The position numbers and the translations under genes are program-made. A stretch of 64,000 bases of DNA, taken from NCBI RefSeq assembly GCF_041146395.1, contig NC_090984.1:84579114-84643113 (forward strand), given 5' to 3'. Below the pieces are notes generated by a model. That model made no database searches and had not been told where the DNA came from. It saw only the letters and a program-made list of their open reading frames with translations. Origin of the DNA: Eulemur rufifrons (taxonomy: Eukaryota; Chordata; Mammalia; Primates; Lemuridae). Of this stretch, positions 46,011 to 58,960 are shown in pieces (the first letter of the stretch is position 1; each line of letters starts with the position of its first letter).

Positions 46011-47584
46011 TTTTAATGGAAGATCCTGCAAAGGAATAGGTCAGTAGTTTAGATAGAGTATGAAATTGCCCCTTTTGAGTAGTTTTGCATTGTGTCTATC
46101 CTGACAGGATCATAACCAAGGAGATCAATTAGGGCAACATGTTGGGAGGACAAGAGTCCACTAACCAGACAAGCCTTTGAGTAATTCTGGTGACAAAGAT
46201 GATCACCTGAAACCTTACTTCAAATTTTAAATCAGATAAACTAAATAGAGAGGAATTGCTTAGATTCACAGAAGATTTTACGTAGTAGAGATTTGGGACA
46301 ATTGACCTGGAGCTATAAAACTGGAAGAATTTAAACCTTCCCAGATTTGCTTGGAATCTGTGCTGAAATAATATCCTAAGTAACTGTCCCCAAATCTGCT
46401 GTCATTGTTGGTTCTAACCCAGGCCTAGTGGTGTGTGTGTGGCGGGGCAGGGGGTGGGGGGCTTCAAAGCCCCAAGGTCATGATAAACAGCACACGGCCT
46501 CAATGGTGTGCTTACTTGGCCATGATGGACCTTACCAAAACAGAAACTGGCAGATCAAAACCCATGTTTGTCTCAACCTGGAACAAAGAAGGCTATTTTT
46601 ACACAGTCAACAATCTAAGGATCAGAGCAAGGAGGAAGCAACATGAAGCCATCAGGATGAGACTTCAAGATGGTCTGAGATGACAAAAAAAATTGTGGCA
46701 GAATTAGGAAAACCTTTACCTAAAATATGTAAATCTCACACTTTAGGACCAATCAGTAAAGGGTTAAGGGAAATGGAAAATGGTTTCTTTTGTCATACTG
46801 AAAATGTCCATTCTGAAAAATGGAGCAGGGAGGCACTAATTAGGACATGGTCTAGAGCAAGGTTCTATTTATGTTTATAAATGAACTTTAAAAGGGGGGA
46901 GGGTTCCTTGAAATATATACTGCTATCTTTAAAGGAATGTTCTAGTCCCTAGGGTTGGCTTGTAGGCAGGTGAAGCATGCACCACAGTTAGGTTCCAGAA
47001 GCTTAATCAGGCAGGAACATTAGAGTCCCAGGGGAACAAGAGACAGAGACAGAGTAAAAATACAGAACCGTGCTCAAGAGATCATGTGGGATCAACCCAA
47101 AGAATCCAGTCCAACCCAAGAAAGGGGCTCGCTCCAGGCCGGAACAGGAAAAGAAGTCAGGAGAGTGAAAGAAGAAAAGGATGAAAGACTGGATACAAGG
47201 TAGGAGAGTTCAGAAAGCATATCACGTACAAGATCAGGTGACTGGGGGCTCTCCTACTGGGTTCTAGCCACATGGGCTTGAAGGGTCGACCTAGCTTAAA
47301 GGAACAGATAAGGGTGAAATGAAATGATCCGAGGGAAAATAAATGCCAGAATAACTCTATCTCCACCTGAACTCCTCCAACTATCGGTCTCACTTCTCAT
47401 ACACAGAATATGGTTGGGGTGGGGGGGTAGCAAATTATTCCCAAATGTAAACAGGCATCTCATAAACAACTTTTTAAAAATGCAATTTCCAACAGAGTTT
47501 CAAAGAAGTTGTAGGGGAGGTCCAAAAGAAGGGGGAAAAAAAAATCACTTCCAGTTAGGAAGAGAAAGGAAGAAAATACGCTGA
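46011..47584. other. Unassigned stretch
   Basis: Holds a 16-base hairpin (GGGGCTT-CA-AAGCCCC, 46458-46473) within a GT/G-rich patch. Overlapping frames at 46428-46683 show no domain. Confidence 0.4.
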
Positions 47585-47690
47585 TATTTTTGATCATCTA
47601 CTATGTGCCATGCATGAATTCCCACTACAGCCCTGAAGATTCTTATCCCCAGTCTTTATATGAAGAAACCAAAACTCAGAAAGGTCCATC
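47585..47690 (-). repeat. MIR fragment, antisense
   Basis: 'tgatcatctactatgtgcca' and 'tatgaagaaaccaaaactca' fit antisense MIR. Confidence 0.6.
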
Positions 47691-47879
47691 GCCACAGCAT
47701 CCACAGAGAGGGATACAAGCCCAGATGGGACTCCAAAGCTTCAAGGAGGAAATGGTACATGAGGAAAGGGAGGAAATGCAAACATTGTTAGAAAATGCAG
47801 AGCACTGAATTAGTTGGAAAAGGTCGGGGAGGGGAGCAACAAAAAGAAGGGTAAGTTGTGATCAGAGCCTGGAAGTGCT
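47691..47879. other. Unassigned stretch
   Basis: Purine-rich; nothing recognised. Confidence 0.4.
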
Positions 47880-48560
47880 TTGTAGGGTGAGGGAAAACTT
47901 GCCCTTTCCCCAAAAGTTCACTGAAAGATCAATTCACAATTAAGGCAGATTAATAAAGGAAAGGTTCATTTACCATGGGCATGGGGAAAATCACAGAGTG
48001 ATTACTGAACATCTCCATGAAGTTCAGATATTTATATACCTGTCCTTTTGGAAGGGAGAGGGAGATGAGGAGTACAGGTAATTCTGTTTAGGGGTGATAA
48101 ATGGTTGCTGGGGAGGATGAATAGATACTTGGGAGAATGAACGGGATCCTGGGTAAACAGATTGACTTGTAAATTACACTGAGAGACAGGTATTATGTTT
48201 AAAATGATTTGGGCCAGGTCTGGTTGCATTCTTGACAGGGTTTTTGGTTTGTGTGGTTTTTTTGCAATGTATTGAAATAACAGGGATAGGAAGGGAAGTC
48301 AATTGTTCTTTTGATTTTTTGATCAATCAGTTCAGTTTATGCAGATAGAGGGAAAGCCCTTTCCAATGCTTTCTGGTCTCAAATGGCCATTAATTCAAAA
48401 TATTCTTTATACCAAGGAGTCATATTTTGGGGTTCAATTTCCTGAGCTCCTTCAGCTTCCATGTGTCATCCTTCTGCTACCTATATGTTCTGTGGCTGCT
48501 ATAAAGTGTCCCCTTAAGTAAATCATGGCAGGTCAAATTAAAGTTTATATCTAGTTTTCA
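47880..48560. repeat. Possible retroviral LTR remnant
   Basis: 'cctttccccaaaagttcact', 'taataaaggaaaggttcatt', 'accatgggcatggggaaaat' and 'atttatatacctgtcctttt' resemble an ERV LTR in antisense; later text 'gtcatattttggggttca' fits the same idea. Decayed; no viral genes seen. Weak call. Confidence 0.35.
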
Positions 48561-49439
48561 GGATAGGAAGCAAGGCTCCTTAATCTGTCCCATAGCATAT
48601 ACAGGGACTCTCTTGGAGTAAGGGGAAGACTGGAAACAAAGGCTGAACCTGGCAAACATCCAGTGGAGACCTCATTCTTGGGCTTTTATGGCATGTTTTG
48701 TTTTTAAAGAATGTTTCAGCTTCTGGAATATCACACTTATTTAAAATTCTATGATCTATAGTGATGAAACTCTTAAGTTCATCCCTGGGGCTCCCAGACT
48801 GTCACATAAACTAGTGTTTTACTTCTAGCTTATACCTTAGAGAGTCTGGAGACTACTGGAGCTTTTCCATGTGTCCCTGTGAGGGTCACAGTGTTGCCGT
48901 CCCTCCGCAGGCTTCCTCTGCAGTCTGTGCCTCTGACCTCTGTGCTCATCTGTTTCCCATGATTCCTACTGGGCCCCAGGGCGGAGCAGTACAACATAGT
49001 ACAGCATAATTCACTTTTATAGAGCATCCTTCATGCAAGCTATCACAGGGAGCTAATCAAATGCTGACGAGAGAAGGGGTCTGTTGCAGGATAAGATTTA
49101 AGGGGAGGAACTGATTTAGTGGCTCAGGGGGCAGAAAAGAAATTTTAGATAGATGGGTTAGGAGAAGTGAAAGAACAACCCCTGCTGTCGTAAACTGTGG
49201 GTGGAGAGAAGCAGCTAAGTGTGGAGTAACAAGAACATGAAGGAGTAGGGGAGCAGCTGGCCCCTGACACTACCGATATTCTCACAGCCAAAGGTGATTG
49301 GACTTCATTCAGGAAAGGGAGGGAATCATTAGAAAGCTGTCAGGTCCAAGAAACCCAGGAAAATTTGAATAGCGAGCAAATTGTAGTATTATCTCACGTA
49401 ACAAGAAGTCCTAAGAGAGAGTGGTCGAGTTAATTCAGC
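48561..49439. other. Unassigned stretch
   Basis: Nothing recognised. Confidence 0.4.
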
Positions 49440-49900
49440 GGCCCAACAATGTCATCAAAGTCCCAGACTCTGACCATCTTTCTATTCTGAAGCCCTTGGT
49501 GAGTAGAGTTGTCCTCAGACCTGCTGTTCCCAGAGTCACGGGAAGCTGGCTCACTTCCAGGCATCATATCAAGATGCAGGAACACCTAGACACAACAATA
49601 GGCGGCAGCAGCAGAAGAAAGAGAGGCTGTTTCCTCAGTGGGTCCCCTTTTAAGAGGGAGGAAATGTTTCGTAGGAGCTCCCAACAGACTTAGCCCTCAT
49701 ATCTCTTTGGCCAGGATTGGAATCCAGTCTCTTTCTAAACCAAACATTAGCGGAAAGAATAGGATCATCATGATTGGCTAAGACCAATCAAGATTTACTT
49801 CTGAGTCACCTAGAAGAAGGGTGGACCCCAAATGGGGGTTTTATCCACAAGGTAGAAGGGAATTATGGCAACTGAGATGCCAATTCACCATGTCTGCTGT
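49440..49900 (-). repeat. Old medium-reiteration repeat, copy B
   Basis: Opposite orientation to copies A and C: 'ggcagcagcagaagaaagag', 'aggctgtttcctcagtgggt', 'ttttaagagggaggaaatg', 'tggccaggattggaatcc', 'gattggctaagaccaatca'. Confidence 0.55.
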
Positions 49901-51879
49901 AAAAGGATGCAAAATGCATAAAAGGGCATTGACCATGTCAAGACCCCTGGAGGAATACGATGCATCCAATACATGATGACCTACACAGTTCAGATTAAGA
50001 ATTTAGAATTTAGGAAGACCATATTGGGGAAGAAATTCCTATACTGAGAAAGAAAATAAGAATTCGTAAGATATAAGGGCATATCAGGAGGGGGTGGTAG
50101 GGGTAGGGGTCTGAATTTTGGCCTCCTTCTAGAGTGAAATTAAATGGATTTAAAGATGAGAGAAAAGTATGTTTGCGATCAAGGATTTCTGCCCTTGGCA
50201 GACGAGGCAGGGAGAAGGAAATTTTACTTCTGAACTGAAGAATGTAGTGGTAGAGTCAGTCTTTTGAGAGTAAGAGTCTCTTGTTTCTAGAGAGGGTGGA
50301 GCAGCTGTGAAAGGGAGATATGCAAGAATGCATAGCCAAATATCAATCCAGGGACATGCACATGAGACCTTCTGCAAAATCCAAAGCAAAGGGTTGTACG
50401 AAACCCACAGGAATAGGAGGAAGACACATTTTTGGTAAGTGTAGAACAAACCTGAACTTTACAGGTTCTGAGCTTCCTGCTGAACCTGAACCTTTTGGGC
50501 TTTGAATTCATTTACTCTGAGAAAAATTCACCTTCCCAGTACTAAATAAAAATAGGCTATAAAGATTACTGTACACTAACTAGCTCTTGAGAAACCACAC
50601 GGGGATGAGTTAAGCGTAAATGAATCACCAAAAACACAGATTAAATTTCCCCTAAATTGCACTAGAGTTTAAAGGCCAAGAGAAAGAGCACTTGAGGCAA
50701 AATATATTTTTGATTTTGCAGAAACTAAAACATTTTTAAATGAGTTTAAAGTCCTTCAATTAACTTAAAATTCAGCTGAGTTCTTTCTCTCAAACCTGGT
50801 GTTCAGCCTGGTGACACATAGACAGCTGCCATTCTAGACCTGCTTCACCTTAGAGACAGCATTCCTTTTGCTTTTAAATATTAACTTCTTGATCCAATGT
50901 GATCAAAGATAGGTGATATATATATGATGACAATGACCAAATTATTGTTCTAGTGGCCTATAGTAGAAACTGTAGAACTCAAAATTCTATATTCTATGTT
51001 AGGGAAAAGATTAACAACACTAAGAGAAATGTCAGGTGAAAATAAAGCAATCTCTCCCCAAAACTTCACATTTCAAATGTTAGGGAGACTATAGCAGGAA
51101 TTTGTGTGTCATTGAATCACTTGTACAAAGTTATTGAGTATGTACTAAGTCGCAGTACTTAGTACAATTATACTACTTCTGGGATGTATAAATATCTATT
51201 TCTTTATCAGTTTGCTTCTTGTTCTGGGCCAATGTCACTTGGTAATTGATTCAATGTATTGTGCCACTAAGGTCTCTTTCAGACCCTCTCTTTCCTCCTC
51301 TTTGGAGTAGGTGACTAGCCTGTTTAACTGTGTTTTCTTTTGTCTTCTATCTCTCATCTTTTAGCAACTCCCACATCAGACTATCCTTCTCAGATACGCT
51401 GTACATACATCCTTCCTTGTAATAGATTAACTTTGAGAAGTTGAAATGTCACTAATTCCTTCACTTCTACAGTAAACTCCTCTACTTTTTGCCTGACTAC
51501 CTCAGACAAAGCTCCTTCTGCCCTGCCTATAATCTGCTCAGAATGATATCTAACTAATCTTGGTTTAGTACTCCCTAATGGTCTGGCTTGATCTAGATAT
51601 AGAATTTAGAATATTTTAATGAAAGCAGAGATTCCACATCTTTCAGGCAACTATTCCTGAATATAATTTCTTGAAAATGAACTTGAGGTAAGTTTTGCAT
51701 GCACAGTTATACTCCCTTGGGACATAGAGTGCAGAGAGTCAGATGCCAATCTATGGCTTTGTGATGGCTCTCCCAATAAAACTCAAATGCGAATTATAAT
51801 ATAGATATGTCTATATATATCTAACTTTGGTTCAACACATTTGGTGTCAGAGATATTATGTGCTACATCTCACACTACA
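49901..51879. other. Unassigned stretch
   Basis: About 2 kb without a repeat or gene I can name. G-rich patch at 50090-50110. Confidence 0.4.
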
Positions 51880-52030
51880 TCTCACAAGGTTCCAAATGGA
51901 TAGATATTATTACTATCTCTATTTTACAGATGAGGAGTCTGAATTTCAGAAAAATCAAGTAACTTGACCACTAAGTGGCAGAAGGAGAATTTGAAGAGGT
52001 CTATAGGACCTCAGCCCAGGCCTGACCTGT
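51880..52030 (-). repeat. MIR, antisense
   Basis: 'tctattttacagatgaggag', 'cagaaaaatcaagtaacttg' and 'accactaagtggcagaagga' follow antisense MIR. Confidence 0.8.
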
Positions 52031-53184
52031 GAACTAGTACTTTTCACTGAATCCAGTGAAGCAGAGAGGGGGTGTTGGAGTTCTTGGCTAGGGCAAGAAT
52101 ACAAGAGCTAGAATTTTGTTTTGTTAGCCTTAATTCAGTTATGGGGAAGGAATGACACTTCAGGGGAAAGAACCACAGTTGTTTTTGTTTTTTCAATTAA
52201 ATTATATTTTATAAGATGTTCTGATGAAACCAGAAGGGAAAAAAATCTTGCCTGTCTTCTCTCCTTCAAACAAGTACTGAAAACATCCTCCTAGTTCCTG
52301 ACTTGGGGAGGTGGCTTATATAATTATGATTAGAGTGGCTTGTTCTGTTCAAGAAAATACCCAATGACAAGTGCACTGGGCTCCTCCTGCTTCTTAACAG
52401 AAGACTTGCCTACAGCAGGAGAGACTTACCACATCCAGTGAAAAAGATCACAGACCTTGGATTTTAATTTGGATGTGTGTTTGAAGAAACAGGAAAAAAG
52501 TATGTGGTTGACAAAGGAGAAGATAACTGGTGATCTTATTTAAATTGCACAAGTCCTGGGAAATTTTCTCTGGGAGCCAAAATACAGCCTTTCTCTCCTC
52601 CATCCCATTTACAGAAGACTCAAAATAGTCAATGATTTCCACTCTTTTCCCCTTCCTCTGTTCCATACACCTTCCCCCCCGCCCCCGCCCCCTGCCATTC
52701 CCACCCTCGAAATAAAACTTTTTTTCCCTCAGCCAACAAATTTTCTGGTCACCACAACAACAAGCACATTCACAAAGCAAATGAGTAATTTGGAATATGG
52801 CAAGTATCTCATCTGACTCACAGAAAGAAAAAAAGAAAAGGTAGATGCTGCCAAAATGGAAACACTTTCTGGAAAATTCTTGAAAATATTCCTAAAATCT
52901 CAAATTGGGCAAGTGAATGTCTTGTAACCCTAAGGAAAAACTTTGAATTTCACAAAACATAAATAAGGTGGAATTTTAAAAAGTGTTAAAATGATGGGAA
53001 TAAAAATGTTAATACCTCTACATAAAGGAACATTTTTTGCCTCTTCCAACTTTGCTAATACTTGAGCTACTGCTTAATAAATCCCTACTAGGCAGCAGAG
53101 CAGTGGTGGTCCCAGAGTTTCTACATAGAAGGGGCTTATTGGAGACTATCTGCATTTTAGGGATGGTTGGGGACTTAAAGACTG
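52031..53184. other. Unassigned stretch with C-rich tract
   Basis: C runs of 7, 5 and 5 at 52674-52692, then CCC at 52100-type spacing further right (52700-52706), give a potential minus-strand G-quadruplex. The minus-strand frame at 52448-52780 is glycine/arginine-rich only because it reads this tract. Confidence 0.5.
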
Positions 53185-53578
53185 TATTAGTCAGCGTTCG
53201 TCAGAGAAACAGAACCAAGAGGATAGATGGATAGAAAGACAGATAGACAGATAGACAGACAGATAAGGAATTGGCTCCCACAACGGTGGAGGCTGCCAAG
53301 TCCAAAATCTGCAGAGACAATGTCCCTGTTTGCAGGCAGTCAGGCAGAAAGAATTCCCTCTTGCTCAGGGGAAAACCAGTCTTTTGTTCTATTTAGCCCT
53401 TCAGCTGATTGGATGAAGCCCACCCAGGTTAGAGAGGGCAATCTGCATTGCTAAATCCACTGATTTAAATGTTAATCTCATCCAAAAACACCCTCACAGA
53501 TACATAGAGAATAAAGTTTGACCAAATATCTAGGCACCCTGTGGCCCAGTCAAGTTGACACCTAAAATCAGTCATCAC
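53185..53578 (+). repeat. LTR-like mammalian repeat with GATA/GACA microsatellite
   Basis: Begins TGTATTAGTCAGCGTT and ends ATCACA, so it has TG...CA ends. Internal 'agagaaacagaaccaagagg', then a GATA/GACA run (53222-53266), 'aattggctcccacaac', 'gctgattggatgaagcccac', 'catccaaaaacaccctcaca' and 'ggcccagtcaagttgacacc' fit a common old repeat. Only a 3-base match (GAC) is seen on both flanks. Confidence 0.7.
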
Positions 53579-53729
53579 AGACTTATCACAGATTTTACTT
53601 AGTAAAATTATTGGCAGTGCAGAGACTTGAAGAGTGATCTAATGAACATTATGGTAAAACTGATACCCCCCAGACACATTCCAGGCCATAGAAGTGAACA
53701 CTGCTGGTTGTCCAAGCCCCTTTCCTTTC

Positions 53730-54200
53730 TTCCTGACAGACCCTGATTTTGATTAGTTAACCACTAATCTTCTGCACAGCCATGTTCATTATGGGAACAT
53801 GGTACAGGACGAAGCCCAACCAGTTTAAGATAATCCCATGGGCCTTTTCAGGAATGTTTCAGAGATAAACATACAATCAAATTCTGGCCAATAAGATGTG
53901 AGGAAAAGTCTGCTTTTCAGGAAATTCTAGCAAGTATTTCCTCACTCCTAAGAAAGATAGTGTCCTCTACCATGGACGCTGACCTAAGTGGATGGATCTA
54001 CTGGAACTGCTGTAGCTGCCTTGCTACCAGCCTGAGGATGCAGCTAACCCCAAGGGCTAGCTGAGGACAGAGATGAAAAGCACCTGGGTTCTTGATGCTA
54101 TCACTGAGCCTCTGAAGCAACACACTCACACCACTCTACCTCTAGGCTTCCTATAATGTGAAGCAATAAATCTCCATAGCATTCAAGCCAGTTGACTCAA
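53730..54200 (+). repeat. Old medium-reiteration repeat, copy C
   Basis: Same block order as copy A: 'caaattctggccaataagat', 'ctgcttttcaggaaattc', 'tagctgccttgctaccagcc', 'tgaggatgcagctaacc', 'gcacctgggttcttgatgct', then 'gtgaagcaataaatctc'. Confidence 0.55.
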
Positions 54201-54929
54201 GACTAGCCACCAAAAGCAACCCAATTGCTACACCCTACTCCCTTTGACTCAGGCCTGGCTTAGAGACTAAAGCAGTCTCAAAATGCCCATCCAGAATTCC
54301 AAGATAGGAGCCATAGAGCCATATATTATGTAAGACCTAAGACCTTCTTATTCACAGAAGACTATTTATGGAATGTTATCCTGCATTTTACATGGAATGC
54401 TCATTTTGGCTAAATTTGCCAGAGATGCTCTCACGCTGATACTATCCCAAAACTTCAAGAAAAAATATACAGTCTTATTGTAGAAATAGAGACTTCTTTT
54501 CTCCATCAGTTGCAAGTTGAAATGTTTCCTCATCTTTTGGAAATGTTTATTATTCACAAACCTCAGATCTACTTAGGGAAAGTATAAAAGGCAAGAGAGA
54601 GAGAATCAGTGAGATCAGTTGGCTCTTGCATTAAAAGAAAACTGATGCAATGAGGGTAATTAGAATGATGTTTTAAAAAATACTGAGTAATTTTTTAATT
54701 TGTCATTTCCATATATGTGAGTTTCCCTTAGTCAGCCTATAAGGCATCCACCTGCTACTGTGGCGAAGTAGGATTGTTCTGGCAGGAAAGTAAGGAGAAA
54801 TAAAGAGTTAATATTCAACTTTTAACTTTCAAAATAGAATTCCAAAACAACCCAATAGGTTTGTAAGTCAGATTTCATTAAGAAAAGATTTTTAAAATTA
54901 ATGTGTATTGTAAGAAGAGATAATTATAT
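54201..54929. other. Unassigned stretch
   Basis: Nothing recognised; AT-rich. Confidence 0.4.
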
Positions 54930-55450
54930 TACAAATACTTATATGTCTATCACCCAAAATAAAAAATGCTTAACACTTTTCCTTATTTTCTTTGGATTTT
55001 TATACAAAACATAATAGCTATCTTCCCAAGCCCATTCCTCTCTACCCCATCAGTGGTCCTTCCCATGAATATTTGTATTCTTTTACCATACGTGTATATA
55101 TCCACACAAATATGTTATTTTGTGTGCCTTTAAACAATACATAAATTGTATCATACTGTATATTTTCAAGTTGCTTTAATTCACTAATCATTATCCCTCT
55201 GAGACTAGTACAATAGATTAATTTATAGAAGCTATTGTTCATTCATTTTATCAGTTTTATAACATATTATAATTTATTCATTCCCCTATTGATAAACAGA
55301 TAGTTTCCAGCTTTTCATTATTCAAACAATGCTGCAATAAATATTTTTGCCTCTTTGTATATGTGTGAGGGTTTCCCTTTGATGTGTAGATTAAGTCATA
55401 TGAAATGCCAATATTTAACCATTTTGACCTACAAAATGACAAATTCATAT
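54930..55450 (-). repeat. Old LINE-1 fragment, antisense
   Basis: 'attcattcccctattgataa', 'acagatagtttccagctttt', 'caaacaatgctgcaataaat' and 'atgccaatatttaaccattt' are typical antisense old-L1 text. Confidence 0.65.
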
Positions 55451-56519
55451 GGCTTAACTTACTATATACCTAGAAATGAAAATACCGGTGATAGGGTATA
55501 AACACCTTCAACTCATCCAGCTATAGCCAAAGTTTGAGAGATGGCTTTCTAAAACCCTTTTACATATTGACAGGCAAGTCTTGAATAGTTGGTTCACAGC
55601 TATGCAATGACTCAACTCCATAGAGTAGGGGAAATATGTCTTCTACCTGTGAAAGAGAAGGATAGGGCATAAGAAAGAACCTGGAAGTAAGTTCCCATGC
55701 AACCATGTCATCTACCAAACCTTGGAGATGATGCTATGCTTCACTTCAAACTCCAAAGTTTTCACTATTCCCCAAGGCTCAGACATCATGGGTGACAGAC
55801 AAATTTGGTACACTATTCTAGAAGATCTGTTCAATGAAGTTTGAGCCTTTGTCTTTAAGAAGCAGCCCAGGGGGATATATGGAACTACAAATTATATAAA
55901 GTGAAAGTAGCAATAGCTTACTTGTAGCCCCCTTTTCTTAACTAGAACCAGAAAAGACAGGCAGAGGTGGGAAAAAGACAAAAGGAATGTGTACAGATTC
56001 CTGTGTCAGTTCAATTTCTGAACCCAAGGAATTAAAATCATGTCTTAACACAGGAAAAGATGAACTGACATTTGCTTTCTCCAAGTTTATATGCTATTCC
56101 TATAGATGACTTGATGATTACACTCAGGTCATCTCCACTGGAAATTATCATGTAACTTGTACTCCTATAATAAATACACACCACCTGCCTTGTAAACTCT
56201 ATTGCCACTCCTTGCTACTTACCACATTGAAGTGTCAACACCTGTTTATCAAATGTGATATCTGGATGCTTGCAGTTCATTTTTAATGATTGGAAATGCC
56301 CTGACCACCTTCTATTCACAAATATCACCTCAATAAACACGATGCACAAACTTGAATCCTGTAAAATTCTTTAAACATTTTACTTGGTTCTGGAGCCCTG
56401 GATGTAATTCCTAAGATACTTTTTTGCTGGATGACTGGTATTTGAGAATTTTCTTTAGGGCCTCACTTAAGTTTTATCTGCCTTGTACAGATATATTATG
56501 AAATTATATCTAATATATC
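55451..56519. other. Unassigned stretch
   Basis: Nothing recognised; no open frame of note. Confidence 0.4.
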
Positions 56520-56770
56520 TGGATTTTGCTACAGTAATGAACAACCTCAATACATCAATGACATCATAAAATGGACCTATCTTGCTCATGTTTCCTCAAG
56601 GCTGTGGGTTGGCTACAGTTCTGGTTTCTGCTCAGCTCCGCACCCACTCATTTCCATTGGCCAGAGCACATCACAGGGTCAAGCTCAAAGTGAAGCAGGA
56701 AAGTATACTGGAGTATACTGGCAAAGGCAAGTTACATGCCACAGGAAGAGAAATGTAGGATGTGAATTGT
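56520..56770. repeat. Old medium-reiteration repeat
   Basis: 'tttcctcaaggctgtgggtt', 'ctcatttccattggccagag' and 'cacatcacagggtcaagctc' are familiar repeat text, likely related to 2325-2645. A 12-bp phrase is duplicated at 56704-56720 ('gtatactggagtatactgg'). Confidence 0.4.
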
Positions 56771-58499
56771 GGGGAACAATAATCCAATACAATCACAAAG
56801 TTTCTCGATTCTTTTTTTGGCCAATAAGAAAAAAATAAAAGTAAATTTGTGCTCATTAACAAAAAATTGTACTTTGAAGTCACATCAAATCTGACACACT
56901 AAGTGTAGTAAATACTACGAGGCCCTGGGGGGGAGTCAGGGATCACTGAAAGTTTTTTATTGCAATTCTCCCATTTGATTCACTATTTGCTTTTCCATTA
57001 ACTAAAAAGTATGATCAAAAGATAACTTGCTTTTTAATAGCACAAAGTATGTGGTGCTTCCCTTGCTTAAAACATTTATACATGTTCTCTTCTAGACTTG
57101 CCTTCAAAGGCTAGGTCTCTTTCTCATGAGTGGTCTCACTGAAAAAAACAGGTTCATTCTTGAAGGCTGTATTTGGATATTTGATGAGTTCATTTGGAAT
57201 CAAGTTTTATGAATTATGGAAATGAATGGTCAAGGTGGGTATAGAGTTGGACGTGGACAAAAGCAAAGTGTCAGCATAAAGCAAATGAGCTAATTTCTTG
57301 AGTAGCTCGCAAGCTGATTCTGAAGGTAATTTCAGATAAGCATTTCCAAGAATGTTTGCAGCAACAGCAGCATCATTGGTATAAATGCACAGTCCCTTAA
57401 GGTGATACTTTAAAAAGTAAAACTTACTCGATACAAGTTCTGATTTTTGTTTTTACTGTTTTGTCTTTTATATTCTTATTCTCGCTAGTCTTCCCCATAT
57501 GTACTTCATAGGGATGGTTTGTAGTAAACATATTTAGCATTTGTTTCTGTCTTCCACAGCAAGCCAACACATGTTATTCAAATTGCCAACAAGGATTTGG
57601 AGAGCCTACAATAATCATAACATAATGCTCATTTCCATGGGGACACAAAGTCAGTCCTGGCCCTTGACCAATTTTCATAAATTTGCATATTAGGCATCAC
57701 CTATAAGTCCATACAGCTACTTTAAGCTGGTAGCCTCATTAACACCAAGCAAAAGACAACTGATAATTTCCACATAGTTCCCAGTGGAAATTCCAGATAA
57801 GATGGGAGATCGCAAATGAAATTTTCCCTAATGATAACAAATCTAAGGTACAGGATACAATGTGGGCCTCTGACAAAACACTGTTCAATTACAGGTAGAT
57901 ATGACTGTTTCTTTCTCTCCAATGTCATACGCAACACTTAGAAATACCAAGTCAAAATAAACTTCAGAGAGAGAATTCCTAGAGCTCACAGCAGTGCATG
58001 AGCCCACTGGCTTCCATTCTGAGACTTCCAAACTCTCCTTGTGTGAAAGGGTCTTCGGGAACCTGGTAAAGACAATGGTTGCAGCCTCTGGATTGTGGTG
58101 CTGGGGGCTCTTAGTAAGAGAGACCCATTGAGAGATCTGTGCCCTAAAGCCTGCTCTGCCTAGCCTGAACTTTACATTGTCTATCTCATCACCCTTCAGC
58201 TTTACTTTCCCTGTTTTCCCCACTCCCCCTCCTCTTTTGATGGGGGTAGGAGATGGGGTGATGAAAATGGGAGAGAAGAGAAGCTCATGGTGGGAACCGT
58301 GTGGCAGGGGCATTAAGAGTAAACTTCTGACCAGTCCCTGCAACAGGATTACCACCAAGTCACTCTTTGTAAATCTGAATCCTCCTGGACAGTCTTTAAA
58401 AGTAGTATCTCTCACACCATCCACCCCTCTCGGCAGTCCTGCTGTTGAAATTTCTGAGCTGCAGGAATATTATCCATTTCAGTATGTTCACATTAAAAT
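56771..58499. other. Repeat-poor unassigned stretch
   Basis: No repeat recognised. The 179-codon minus-strand frame at 57885-58424 has no domain and is overlapped antisense by a 124-codon frame (58177-58551). Confidence 0.4.
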
Positions 58500-58529
58500 A
58501 AGTGCAGAAAGGAAAAATCTTCACTGGCC

Positions 58530-58960
58530 GCTTTGGCAGAGCTCAGAATAAACAGCACGGCCGCGTTCCTTTTCTCCCGAGCCCTGAAATTCGTGGTAAA
58601 GCACCATCTTGCGCGTTCCCAAAGAGATTTGCTTACAAAGATCAGTACAGGAGAGGCTGATTGGGTCTCCAGAGATAGATCTCATCCTCTGACAACTCGC
58701 CGAGACCCCGCGGAATCTCGCCGTAGGTGTATAATTACCTGCCTGATACCTGAGCCGGCTCCGCAGCCCGCCTGCAGGTTACCCCAACTATCCCCCCGGG
58801 CGGGCAGGCTCGAGGATGGGGGGCCGGCCCTGGCGGGGAGCGGGCCCCCTATCTGCCTCTGGAAATCCACATTTTTAAGGCCTTGTAGTCATTTCCTCGC
58901 CAGTGCGAGGAAAGTTTTTGTACAATTTTATAAAAGGAGGCCAGAAGAGAACACCCTCCT
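58530..58960 (+). promoter_or_regulatory. CpG-rich region with TATA box
   Basis: CpG-dense sequence (58555-58870) contrasts with the AT-rich flanks. It ends in a clean TATA box, TATAAAAGG at 58929-58937, which would place a start site near 58960. Downstream lies a CpG-rich block ending in a strong splice donor, so a promoter reading to the right is plausible. Transcription is not shown by the sequence. Confidence 0.4.

Noticed and set aside
57885..58424. 179-codon minus-strand frame as a gene
   Set aside because: No recognisable domain; antisense frame 58177-58551 overlaps it; lies at the shoulder of a GC-rich region where stops are rarer.
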